From Rhodocyclales bacterium (lineage in GTDB: Bacteria > Pseudomonadota > Gammaproteobacteria > Burkholderiales > Rhodocyclaceae): 12,799 nt of DNA. Positions 6,622 to 12,799 of the stretch are shown here, piece by piece. Position numbers and translations under genes: made by a program. Every line of letters starts with the position of its first letter. Positions within the stretch are counted from its first letter, which is position 1. Under the pieces are notes generated by a model, which saw nothing but the letters and a program-made list of their open reading frames with translations, did no database searches and was not told the origin of the DNA. The stretch is from NCBI GenBank assembly GCA_021286885.1, contig JAJTBM010000052.1:1-12799 (forward strand). Direction: 5' to 3'.

Positions 6622-7271
6622 CAGTTCAGGCTGCTGCCCGCCAGTTTCAGGCTGAAGCCCAAAAACAGCCCGCCCACGCCGCCGGTGGCGCCCGCTGCGA
6701 GGCGGCGGCGTTGGCGGAACAGTTGGGCGAGGCGGTTGCCGCCAAAGATCAGGGCCGACAGATACAGGGCGCTGAACACCTGCACGATGGCCCCCAGGAT
6801 CACAAACGAGATCCCCGGATGGGCGTAGCCCGGATCGACAAACTGGATGAAGAACGAGACGAAGAACAGGATCGCCTTGGGATTCATCAGGCTGATGATG
6901 AGGGCCGTGCGGAAAGGATTGCCCGGGGTGGCGGTGAGGCTGGCGGCGGTGTCGGCACCGGCTTCTCCGCGCCAGGCGCGGACTGCGCCCCGCAGCAGAT
7001 TAAGGCCCAGCCAGGCCAGATAGGCGGCGCCGATGTACTTGAACACGCCAAACAGCTGGGGCGTGGCGTGGAGCAGGGAGGCCATGCCCGAGGCCGACAG
7101 CAGCATCAGGATTGCATCGCCAGCAAAGATCCCACAGGCGCCCTTGTAGCCTTCCTTGACACCCCAGCGGGAGGCCACGCTCATCACGTACAGGGAGTTG
7201 GGCCCGGGCAGCAGTACGATGAATATCGTACCAAGAACGAAGCTTATGATGTCGGTAATTCCGTAATACAT
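6621..7271 (-). CDS. leuE: LysE/RhtB-family exporter, LeuE-type (leucine efflux)
   Basis: A 216-residue inner-membrane amino-acid exporter with about six hydrophobic segments. It carries the family hallmark LPGPNSLYVM (21-30) at the end of helix 1, GACGIFAGDAILM (44-56), and SLMNPKAILFFVSFFIQFVD (127-146). These match, as I remember it, E. coli LeuE (YeaS) more closely than RhtB or LysE, so leucine and related branched or hydrophobic amino acids are the likely substrates. The start is the only in-frame ATG near the beginning. AAAGGA lies unusually far upstream (about 13 nt) and the AUG sits in the loop of a short inverted repeat (7261-7278). It lies 34 bp after the PIN-domain gene with no terminator between, so read-through from that gene is possible. 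Confidence 0.9.
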   Translation of the reverse strand: MYYGITDIISFVLGTIFIVLLPGPNSLYVMSVASRWGVKEGYKGACGIFAGDAILMLLSASGMASLLHATPQLFGVFKYIGAAYLAWLGLNLLRGAVRAWRGEAGADTAASLTATPGNPFRTALIISLMNPKAILFFVSFFIQFVDPGYAHPGISFVILGAIVQVFSALYLSALIFGGNRLAQLFRQRRRLAAGATGGVGGLFLGFSLKLAGSSLN

Positions 7272-7278
7272 GATACGG
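7261..7278 (-). promoter_or_regulatory. Inverted repeat placing the leuE start codon in a hairpin loop
   Basis: The arms CCGTA and TACGG enclose 8 bases that contain the leuE ATG (7269-7271). In the mRNA the start codon would sit in the loop of a 5-bp stem, between a distant Shine-Dalgarno sequence (AAAGGA) and codon 2 onward. This could be a translational control element or a small operator. The stem is short, so chance is possible. Confidence 0.3.
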
Positions 7279-7305
7279 TATGATTCCTTTGGGCTTGAGG
7301 GTTGA

Positions 7306-7815
7306 TCAGGCTGCGGCTGCGGCCTGGGCAGCCAGCAGGGTTTCGAGCTTTTCCGGGGTCAGAATCGCGAAATGGGCGGCGATGGCGGGCCGTTTGGCGA
7401 GCTTGAGCAGCAGTTTGTCGCGGGTCACCAGCAGGGGCACGCCGCTGTCCCGGGCCAGTTCAAGGAATTTCTGGTCGTCCCGATCCAGGCAGCGGGGCAG
7501 TTCCCAGGTGGGCCAGTCGTCCTTTTCCACCGGGCGGCTGAGTTCCGTATAGGCGGCCAGCAGGGCGGCCTGTTGTTCGGGGCTTTGGCCAAACTGGCGG
7601 TAGGCCAGCACCTTGGCCAGTTCTTCGAGGCAATCGTCCCGGGTGACCAGGATCAGGTGGCCCGAGTCGGCGGCGGCGCGCAGGTGGGGCAGGGCCGGGT
7701 CCTGGAACATCCAGAGGGCGAGGATGGTGTTGGTGTCGAGCACCACGGGAAAGCCGAAGGGAAAGGCGGTGGGGAGCGGATAGGTGGCCACGATGGTTCT
7801 GGGTCGGGTCAACAA
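7306..7815 (-). CDS. PIN-domain protein (putative VapC-like ribonuclease), solitary
   Basis: Up to 169 residues. The PIN fold is shown by VVLDTNTILALWMF (24-37, first acidic residue D27) and DDCLEELAKVL (60-70, E64/E65). CLDRDDQKFLELARDSGVPLLVTRDKLLL (109-137) supplies D111, D113 or D114 and D133. These acidic residues would bind the catalytic Mg/Mn of an RNase. It resembles the group annotated as putative PIN-family toxins rather than a compact VapC. No small antitoxin-like gene is visible on either side: upstream is the phaC terminator, and downstream, 34 bp away, is leuE. No ATG opens the frame. Candidates are TTG at 7813-7815 (used here as the outer limit), the next TTG, or GTG at codons 9, 24 or 25. 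None has a Shine-Dalgarno sequence, so the true start is uncertain. The C-terminus ends in an Ala-rich tail. Confidence 0.78.
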   Translation of the reverse strand: MLTRPRTIVATYPLPTAFPFGFPVVLDTNTILALWMFQDPALPHLRAAADSGHLILVTRDDCLEELAKVLAYRQFGQSPEQQAALLAAYTELSRPVEKDDWPTWELPRCLDRDDQKFLELARDSGVPLLVTRDKLLLKLAKRPAIAAHFAILTPEKLETLLAAQAAAAA

Positions 7816-7870
7816 AAGGAAGATGCAGAAGCATACTGAAGATGCTGGGGGCGGGGGCCACCCCTAATGC

Positions 7871-7896
7871 ACAAGGGGGGCCGAAGCCCCCCTTGT
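7871..7896 (-). terminator. phaC downstream hairpin with UUCG tetraloop
   Basis: On the minus strand ACAAGGGGGGC and GCCCCCCTTGT pair over 11 bp around the exceptionally stable C(UUCG)G tetraloop. It starts 64 nt after the phaC stop. The following bases (GCATTAG) give almost no T run, so it may work as a weak terminator or as a 3' barrier against exonuclease. It separates phaC from the PIN-domain gene. Confidence 0.6.
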
Positions 7897-7959
7897 CAGC
7901 GGCCCTTTACCTCCGGGGAGGCGCGGGCCAGGCTTGAACCAGGATCGGTCAGATCGTGG

Positions 7960-9786
7960 TCAGGCAGCCTTCTTGGCGTCCAGACGGATCTTGGCGTAGG
8001 AGCCCGGTGCGTCTTCCAGCACCTTGAGCTTGCCTTGCACCGGATCACGGGCGGGCACCTTTTCGGAGTCCTGGCCGAGCAGCCAGGCTTGCCAGTCGGT
8101 CCACCAGGAGCCCGGGTGTTGCACGGAGCTGGCGAAGAACTCGTCCGGGGTGGCGGGCAGCTTGGCTGCCGGGTTGGTCCAGTAGCCGTACTTGTTGGCT
8201 GCCGGCGGATTGACGATGCCGGCGATGTGGCCGGAACCACCCAGCACGAAGCGCACGGCGCCGCCGAAGTTGCGGGCACCCATGTAGGTGCTCTTCCACG
8301 GGGCGATGTGGTCTTCGATGGTGGAGATGAAGTAGCAGGGCACCTTGATCTTGCCCAGGTCGATGCCCACGCCGCCGATTTCGATGCCGCCCGGCTCCTT
8401 GAGCAGGTTCTGCATGTACATGTTGCGCAGGTAGAAGCTGTGCATCTTGGCCGGCATCCGGGTGGAGTCGGAGTTCCAGTACAGCAGATCGAAGGGGAAG
8501 GGATCCTTGCCCATCAGGTAGTTGTTGACCACGAAGGACCAGATCAGGTCGTTGGCACGCAGCATGTTGAAGGTGCCGGCCATTTCGGAGCCTTCCAGGT
8601 AGCCGCGCTCGAACATCTTCTTTTCGAGGCTGGAGACCTGGACTTCGTCGATGAACACGCCCAGTTCGCCCGGCTCGGAGAAGTCGGTCATGGTGGTGAA
8701 GAAGGTGCCGGAGGCGATCCGCTTGTCACGCTTGCCGGCCATGTAGGCCAGGGTGGTGGCGAGCAGGGTGCCGCCCAGGCAGTAGCCGGCGGCGTTGATT
8801 TCCTTGGCGCCGGTTTGTTCGACAATGGCGTCGACCGCAGCCAGGGTGCCGTCCAGCACGTAGGAATCAAAGCTGCGCTCGGCCTGACGCTCGTCCGGGT
8901 TCACCCAGGAGATCACGAACACGGTGTGGCCTTGATCCACACACCACTTGATGTAGGAGTTCTTCTCGCGCAGGTCGAGGATGTAGAACTTGTTGATCCA
9001 GGGCGGAACGATCATCAGCGGGCGCTTGGACACATCCGGGGTGGTCGGCGTGTATTGCAGCAGCTGCATCATTTCGTTCTGGAACACCACCTTGCCCGGA
9101 GTGGTGGCCACGTTGCGGCCCAGCTCGAAGGCGGTGGTGTCGGTCATGCGCACGCGCAGGTTGCCGCCGCCGTCTTCCACATCGCGCAGCAGGTTGTTGA
9201 GGCCCTTGATCAGGTTCTGGCCCTGGGACTTCATGGTTTCGCGGAAGACTTCCGGATTGGTCAGCGCGAAGTTGGAGGGGGACAGGGCGTCGATGTACTG
9301 ACGAGTGTAGAAGTTGACCTTCTTCTGGCTCTGCTCATCCAGGCCGTCCACGTGGCTCACGGTGTCGTGGATGTGGCGGGCGGTGATCAGGTAGGACTGC
9401 TTGATGAAATCAAACAGGAAGTGTTCTTGCCACTCTTCATCCTTGAAGCGCTTGTCGTCCTTGGCGGGGGCGGCCACCGGGGCGGCGGGGGCCATGCCGC
9501 TGAAGCGCAGCATGGAGTGTTGCCACAGGGAGAAGTAATCCCACACCAGGTTCATCTGGGCCTGGGCCAGCCGGTAGGGGTTGGCCATCAGCTTGCCCAT
9601 CATGTCCATGAAGGCCTGGGCGATGCCCAGCTCGTCGGCGGGCGGAGTAAGGCCGTTCTGGAGCTGCTTCTGCATGTGGTCAGCCAGCAGTTTGGAAGCC
9701 CGCTGCGCGACCTCGGAGAAGGTCTTGGCGATTTCTTTGGGATCAGGCAATTCGGACTTGGCGACTTCTTTTTCGGGCGCAGCCAT
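7960..9786 (-). CDS. phaC: Class I poly(3-hydroxyalkanoate) synthase
   Basis: Polymerises (R)-3-hydroxyacyl-CoA, typically 3-hydroxybutyryl-CoA, into PHA storage granules and releases CoA. It has 608 residues, as expected for class I enzymes (around 590). The N-terminal domain (to about 200) carries WDYFSLWQHSMLRF (82-95), typical of this class. The alpha/beta-hydrolase domain follows, with PPWINKFYILDL (261-272) and the lipase-like box GYCLGG (334-339), whose Cys336 is the nucleophile. Catalytic Asp492 (ISTIEDHIAPW) and His520 (GGSGHIAG) complete the triad, with spacing matching the Cupriavidus enzyme (C319, D480, H508). AGGAG lies 9 nt before the ATG. It begins 20 bp after the MBL-hydrolase gene and is probably co-transcribed with it. 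No phaA, phaB, phaR or phasin is in the window. Confidence 0.97.
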   Translation of the reverse strand: MAAPEKEVAKSELPDPKEIAKTFSEVAQRASKLLADHMQKQLQNGLTPPADELGIAQAFMDMMGKLMANPYRLAQAQMNLVWDYFSLWQHSMLRFSGMAPAAPVAAPAKDDKRFKDEEWQEHFLFDFIKQSYLITARHIHDTVSHVDGLDEQSQKKVNFYTRQYIDALSPSNFALTNPEVFRETMKSQGQNLIKGLNNLLRDVEDGGGNLRVRMTDTTAFELGRNVATTPGKVVFQNEMMQLLQYTPTTPDVSKRPLMIVPPWINKFYILDLREKNSYIKWCVDQGHTVFVISWVNPDERQAERSFDSYVLDGTLAAVDAIVEQTGAKEINAAGYCLGGTLLATTLAYMAGKRDKRIASGTFFTTMTDFSEPGELGVFIDEVQVSSLEKKMFERGYLEGSEMAGTFNMLRANDLIWSFVVNNYLMGKDPFPFDLLYWNSDSTRMPAKMHSFYLRNMYMQNLLKEPGGIEIGGVGIDLGKIKVPCYFISTIEDHIAPWKSTYMGARNFGGAVRFVLGGSGHIAGIVNPPAANKYGYWTNPAAKLPATPDEFFASSVQHPGSWWTDWQAWLLGQDSEKVPARDPVQGKLKVLEDAPGSYAKIRLDAKKAA

Positions 9787-9806
9787 TGTTGGGCTCTCCT
9801 AAGTGT

Positions 9807-10847
9807 TTAGTTGCTTTTGACGAAACGGACGACGCCATCTGACCCCACCACTCGGCACACCTCCCTTTTGTGCTCCAGGTGGTTCAGGTGGGCGATGGCC
9901 TCCCCCATGGCAAACATGACCTGATGGGTATCCAGCGCACGCGGGAACAGGGTTGCAAGCAAGTCTCCGGCACTGCGGGGCACTTCACAGGCAGCGAGCA
10001 GCTCCGCACAGCGGGCCGCGTGATGCGCGTGGAGCTCATCGACGCGGATGCCAATGGAACGGAAAGGACTCCCGTGGGATGGTAGCACGAGCGTAACTGC
10101 TGGCAACTGCTTGAAAGTGCTGATTGAATACAGGAAACGGGCGAGGGGATCATCCTCCGGGGTGGCGGCAAACACGCTCACGTTAGTGGAAATGCGTGGC
10201 AATAGCATGTCACCCGAAATCAGCAGATTCTGCGCTGCACAATACAAAGCGGCGTGTTCGGGCGCGTGGCCGTAACCGACCATCACGCGCCAGTCGTCCC
10301 CCCCAATCCGAATCAGGTCATTGTCGTACAGGCGCTGATAGCGCCCGGGCAGGGCGGGGATGCCCTTGCGGTAAGCGTTGCCCCGGCGCGACAGGGCTTC
10401 CAGCCGGGCCTCGTCCAGCCCGTGGGTGCGGAACTGGGCCACCATGTCGGGGGTGCAGAAGCCGGGGAGCTGGTTCCAGAGTGCGTGGGCGGCCAGGTAT
10501 TCGCCCTGGGTCATCAGCACCGGGGCGCCGTCCCGTTCGGCCAGCCATTGGGCGAGGCCCAGGTGATCCGGGTGGCAGTGGGTCACGATGACGCGCGTCA
10601 CCGGTTTGCCAAACGGGGCGAGCACGCTTTCCCAGGCGGCCTTGGTCTCGTCCAGCCCGTAGCCCGTATCCACCACCACGAGGCCGTCATCTTCTTCGAG
10701 CACCCACAGGTTGATGTGATCCAGCGCGAAGGGCAGGGCCATGCGCACCCAGTGCACCCCCGGCGCGATACACAAGGTGGTGCCCGGGGCGGGGCGGTCG
10801 GGGAAGGGATATTCGATCCCGGGCTGGGCTTGGATGGGGGGGGACAT
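9807..10847 (-). CDS. MBL-fold metallo-hydrolase with probable C-terminal winged helix
   Basis: A 346-residue metallo-beta-lactamase-fold hydrolase. The metal-binding signature HCHPDHLG gives H90, H92, D94 and H95. Further ligands are H194 (GYGHAPEH), D213 (SGDMLLP) and H258 (PSHGSP), so a two-metal site is complete. VVVDTGYG (57-64) is the usual strand before it. The last 70 or so residues (from about 275) look like the small winged-helix domain found behind LACTB2-type MBL proteins (ALDTHQVMFAMGEAIAHLNHLEHK...). AAGGAG lies 8 nt before the ATG. It is the first gene of a likely two-gene unit with phaC. The substrate is not evident; a thioester, lactone or ester related to hydroxyacyl metabolism is plausible from context only. 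A run of eight C residues (10836-10843) follows the start codon. Confidence 0.88.
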   Translation of the reverse strand: MSPPIQAQPGIEYPFPDRPAPGTTLCIAPGVHWVRMALPFALDHINLWVLEEDDGLVVVDTGYGLDETKAAWESVLAPFGKPVTRVIVTHCHPDHLGLAQWLAERDGAPVLMTQGEYLAAHALWNQLPGFCTPDMVAQFRTHGLDEARLEALSRRGNAYRKGIPALPGRYQRLYDNDLIRIGGDDWRVMVGYGHAPEHAALYCAAQNLLISGDMLLPRISTNVSVFAATPEDDPLARFLYSISTFKQLPAVTLVLPSHGSPFRSIGIRVDELHAHHAARCAELLAACEVPRSAGDLLATLFPRALDTHQVMFAMGEAIAHLNHLEHKREVCRVVGSDGVVRFVKSN

Positions 10848-10950
10848 GGGTGTTCTCCTTGGGTTTTGGGTTTTTTTAGGGGTGTTTCAGGGGCCGGGCT
10901 GGGCGGTCTGCGTTGCCCGTATCGGCGAAATCTGATTTACTGGCTCATCC

Positions 10951-10972
10951 GGCCTGTTAAAAACAGCAGGCC
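10951..10972. other. Inverted repeat in the MBL-hydrolase / liuR divergent region
   Basis: GGCCTG (10951-10956) and CAGGCC (10967-10972) form a 6-bp stem, with an alternative nested repeat CTGTT-AAA-AACAG inside. It lies in the 184-bp region between the two divergent genes. It has no T run, so it is more likely an operator or a chance repeat than a terminator. I could not recognise a convincing promoter for either gene here. Confidence 0.4.
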
Positions 10973-11008
10973 AAGTATCAAAGTATCGAAGCATTTACGA
11001 AGTATTCG
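10973..11008. repeat. AAGTATC direct repeats upstream of liuR
   Basis: AAGTATC at 10973-10979, AAGTATCG at 10981-10988 and AAGTATTCG at 11000-11008 form a short AT-richer cluster just before the liuR start. Such spaced repeats may be a regulator-binding array, but their spacing (8 and 19 bp) is irregular and no known motif was recognised. Confidence 0.4.
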
Positions 11009-11031
11009 TGCCGATTGTGCACCGCAGATTC

Positions 11032-11427
11032 ATGAGCCAGGACCAAACCTACACCATCAGCGATCTTTCCCGCGAGTTTGGCATCACCCCCCGGGCGATC
11101 CGTTTCTACGAGGATGAAGGTCTGCTGGCCCCGACCCGGGTGGGACGCAACCGGGTTTACTCCAAGCGCGACCGCACCCTGCTGCGCCTTATCCTGCGCG
11201 GCAAGCGCCTGGGCCTTTCGCTGGCCGAAATCGGCGAACTGCTGGGCATGTACGACGGGGTGCGCAACTCCGCGCCCCAGCTGCGCCGCTTTCTGAATGT
11301 GCTGGCCGAGCGCCGGGCCGCCATCGAGCAGCAAAAGGAAGACATCATCGCCGTGCTGGCCGAAATCGACCTGCTCGAAGGCCAATGCCGCGACCTGCTG
11401 GCCGACGCAGGGGAGCAGACCGGCTAA
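11032..11427 (+). CDS. liuR: MerR-family transcriptional regulator, LiuR-type (leucine/isovalerate catabolism)
   Basis: A 131-residue MerR protein. The helix-turn-helix YTISDLSREFGITPRAIRFYEDEG (7-30) and the wing LLAPTRVGRNRVYSKRD (31-47) are classical. They are followed by the LRLILRGKRLGLSLAEIGELL helix pair (51-71) and a C-terminal coiled coil (about 85-120) for dimerisation. It has a single cysteine (C119), so it is not a metal-sensing MerR. LiuR regulators are known to control branched-chain amino acid breakdown genes in proteobacteria and usually sit beside liuA, as here. The ATG at 11032 is preferred because homologues start close to the helix-turn-helix. An in-frame GTG at 11008 would add eight residues. 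Neither has a strong Shine-Dalgarno sequence. It is divergent from the MBL-phaC unit and 147 bp ahead of liuA. Confidence 0.9.
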   Translation: MSQDQTYTISDLSREFGITPRAIRFYEDEGLLAPTRVGRNRVYSKRDRTLLRLILRGKRLGLSLAEIGELLGMYDGVRNSAPQLRRFLNVLAERRAAIEQQKEDIIAVLAEIDLLEGQCRDLLADAGEQTG

Positions 11428-11452
11428 TCGGGGGGCGGGTGCTTGATTTTTT

Positions 11453-11484
11453 TTGTGGTTAGTTTACGTTTACGTAAACGTAAT
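11453..11484 (+). promoter_or_regulatory. Candidate liuA promoter with long MerR-type spacer
   Basis: TTGTGG (11453-11458) and CGTAAT (11479-11484) are separated by 20 bp, and most of the palindrome lies between them. MerR-family regulators commonly act at promoters with 19-20-bp spacers. Both hexamers are imperfect, so this is a suggestion. A run of eight T residues (11447-11454) lies just upstream. Confidence 0.4.
11464..11483. promoter_or_regulatory. LiuR operator: perfect 20-bp palindrome
   Basis: TTACGTTTACGTAAACGTAA reads identically on both strands. It lies 91 bp before the liuA start, in the liuR-liuA gap. TTTACG/CGTAAA half-sites resemble the binding motif I recall for LiuR in proteobacteria. 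Position, symmetry and the neighbouring regulator make it the likely operator. Confidence 0.85.
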
Positions 11485-11574
11485 GCAAATGGGTAGGCAC
11501 ACGCGCCTGCCCTTGCGGTAACGAAACCAGGTCACAACACGCTGGCCGGATAAAAAGATCGAGGAGACCAAACC

Positions 11575-12762
11575 ATGAGCATCAATCTTCCGGGGCTGGA
11601 TTTTCAGTTCGGCCCCCTCGGTGAGACCATCACCGCCCTGCGCGACACCATTCAGGCCTTTGCCGCCAAAGAAATTGCCCCCCGGGCGGCGGCCATCGAC
11701 CGGGACAACTTCTTCCCCCCCGACCTGTGGAAAAAGCTCGGTGACCTGGGCCTGCACGGGATGACCGCCCCTGAGGAATACGGCGGCTCCAACATGGGCT
11801 ATTTGGCCCACATCATCGCGCTGGAAGAAGTCTCCCGCGCCTCGGCCTCGGTGGGGCTGTCTTACGGTGCCCACTCCAATCTGTGCATCAACCAGATCCG
11901 CCGTAACGGCACCGAGGCCCAGCGCCAGAAATATTTGCCCAAGCTGATTTCCGGCGACCACATCGGCGCCCTGGCCATGTCCGAGCCCAATGCGGGCTCC
12001 GATGTGGTGTCCATGAAGCTGCGCGCCGACAAAAAGGGCGACCGCTACATCCTCAACGGTTCCAAGATGTGGATCACTAACGGGGGCGACGCTGACACCC
12101 TGGTGGTCTATGCCAAGACCGACGTGAACGCCGGCCCCAAGGGCATCACCGCCTTCATCATCGAAAAGGGCATGGCCGGCTTCACCCACGGCCACCACCT
12201 CGACAAGCTGGGGATGCGCGGCTCCAACACCTACCCGCTGTTCTTCGACGACGTGGAAGTGCCCGCCGAGAACGTGCTCGGGGGCGAGGGCAACGGGGTG
12301 CGGGTGCTCATGAGCGGGCTGGATTACGAGCGTGCCGTGCTGTGCGGCGGCCCCCTCGGGATCATGGCCGCCTGCATGGACGTGGTGCTGCCCTATCTGC
12401 ACGAGCGCGAGCAGTTCGGCCAGCCCATCGGCGAATTCCAGCTCATGCAGGGCAAACTGGCCGACATGTACACCACCTGGATGGCCACCCGGGCCTATGT
12501 GTACGCGGTGGGCCAGGCCTGCGACCACACCGACCACGCCCGCAGCCTGCGCAAGGATGCCGCCGGAGCGATTCTGTACGCCGCCGAAAAGGCCACCTGG
12601 ATGGCCGGTGAGGCGATCCAGGTTCTGGGCGGTGTGGGCTACACCAACGAATACCCCACCGGCCGCCTGTGGCGCGATGCCAAACTCTACGAAATCGGCG
12701 CCGGCACCAGCGAAATCCGCCGGATGCTGGTGGGCCGTGAGCTGTTCTCCGAGACAGCCTGA
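11575..12762 (+). CDS. liuA: Isovaleryl-CoA dehydrogenase
   Basis: An FAD-dependent acyl-CoA dehydrogenase that converts isovaleryl-CoA to 3-methylcrotonyl-CoA in leucine breakdown, passing electrons to ETF. It has 395 residues, normal length. The acyl-CoA dehydrogenase signatures [13 protein letters not shown] (132-144) and the KMWITNGG flavin-binding segment (164-171) are present. The base is diagnostic: GLDYERAVL puts the catalytic glutamate at E252, as in isovaleryl-CoA dehydrogenase, while the position used by medium- and short-chain enzymes near the C-terminus is Ala376 ([10 protein letters not shown]). GAGGAG lies 8 nt before the ATG. It follows liuR and the palindrome at 11464-11483. 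Further liu genes probably lie beyond the right edge, which holds only 37 non-coding bases. Confidence 0.96.
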   Translation: MSINLPGLDFQFGPLGETITALRDTIQAFAAKEIAPRAAAIDRDNFFPPDLWKKLGDLGLHGMTAPEEYGGSNMGYLAHIIALEEVSRASASVGLSYGAHSNLCINQIRRNGTEAQRQKYLPKLISGDHIGALAMSEPNAGSDVVSMKLRADKKGDRYILNGSKMWITNGGDADTLVVYAKTDVNAGPKGITAFIIEKGMAGFTHGHHLDKLGMRGSNTYPLFFDDVEVPAENVLGGEGNGVRVLMSGLDYERAVLCGGPLGIMAACMDVVLPYLHEREQFGQPIGEFQLMQGKLADMYTTWMATRAYVYAVGQACDHTDHARSLRKDAAGAILYAAEKATWMAGEAIQVLGGVGYTNEYPTGRLWRDAKLYEIGAGTSEIRRMLVGRELFSETA

Positions 12763-12799
12763 GGCGCCCGTGGGTTTGGTGCACTGCACGCTTTTCCGT

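Noticed and set aside
7460..7861. A 133-codon minus-strand frame with an ATG, overlapping the PIN-domain gene in another frame
   Set aside because: The sequence is Arg/Pro/His-rich with no domain, whereas the PIN acidic motifs are in the other frame. I considered a frameshift joining the two, but the PIN frame is intact without it.
7867..9810. A 647-codon plus-strand frame, the longest open frame in the window
   Set aside because: It lies entirely antisense to phaC, whose catalytic triad and length are canonical. It is rich in Gly, His and Val with no recognisable domain, as expected for the complementary frame of a GC-rich gene.
10992..11010. Possible LiuR half-site (TTTACG) before liuR
   Set aside because: Only one half matches; the expected symmetric CGTAAA partner is missing.
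10254..11117. A 287-codon plus-strand frame across the MBL-hydrolase gene into liuR
   Set aside because: It is antisense to the MBL motifs and overlaps liuR out of frame.
11470..12789. A 439-codon minus-strand frame over liuA
   Set aside because: Antisense shadow of isovaleryl-CoA dehydrogenase, with low-complexity composition and no motif.
1..12799. CRISPR arrays, tRNA or rRNA genes, insertion sequences, prophage or attachment sites
   Set aside because: No repeat-spacer pattern, cloverleaf-like segment, transposase motif or long terminal inverted repeat was seen by eye.

Overview
The window is a compact, GC-rich (about two thirds G+C by eye), densely coding bacterial chromosome segment. 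Gene content (class I PHA synthase, a LiuR-type regulator beside isovaleryl-CoA dehydrogenase, and a MarR / outer-membrane-factor / EmrA / EmrB efflux cluster) and codon style suggest a betaproteobacterium, perhaps of the Rhodocyclales. The family-level placement is only an inference. No transposase, integrase, tRNA, rRNA, CRISPR array or prophage gene was seen, so this looks like ordinary chromosome.

Region 1 (1-4338, all on the minus strand) is a tripartite drug-efflux locus. In transcription order it holds a MarR-family repressor, a strong intrinsic terminator, a NodT/OprM-type outer-membrane lipoprotein, an EmrA-type periplasmic adaptor and an EmrB/DHA2 inner-membrane pump that runs off the left edge. 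A 12-bp palindrome upstream of the outer-membrane factor (CTGCCTAGGCAG) recurs with one mismatch (CTGCATAGGCAG) at the marR promoter. This suggests that the repressor controls both itself and the pump.

Region 2 (4356-6620) holds alanine dehydrogenase (minus strand, with its own hairpin terminator) divergent from a plus-strand BtuF-like binding-protein-fold gene. The latter lacks a signal peptide and may be translated from a leaderless mRNA. A strong bidirectional terminator follows.

Region 3 (6621-10847, minus strand) holds, in transcription order, an MBL-fold hydrolase with a probable C-terminal winged helix, phaC 20 bp behind it, a hairpin terminator, a lone PIN-domain protein without a clear ATG start, and a LeuE-type leucine exporter.

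Region 4 (11032-12762, plus strand) holds the MerR-family regulator LiuR and isovaleryl-CoA dehydrogenase (liuA), separated by a perfect 20-bp palindrome that is the obvious LiuR operator. The liu operon probably continues beyond the right edge.

A loose metabolic theme links several genes: leucine export (leuE), leucine breakdown (liuA), alanine deamination (ald) and carbon storage from acetyl-CoA (phaC). They are separate transcription units, so this may be coincidence. I found no convincing novel multi-gene system. The best leads are regulatory architecture and two under-characterised proteins, the cytoplasmic BtuF-like protein and the phaC-linked MBL hydrolase.
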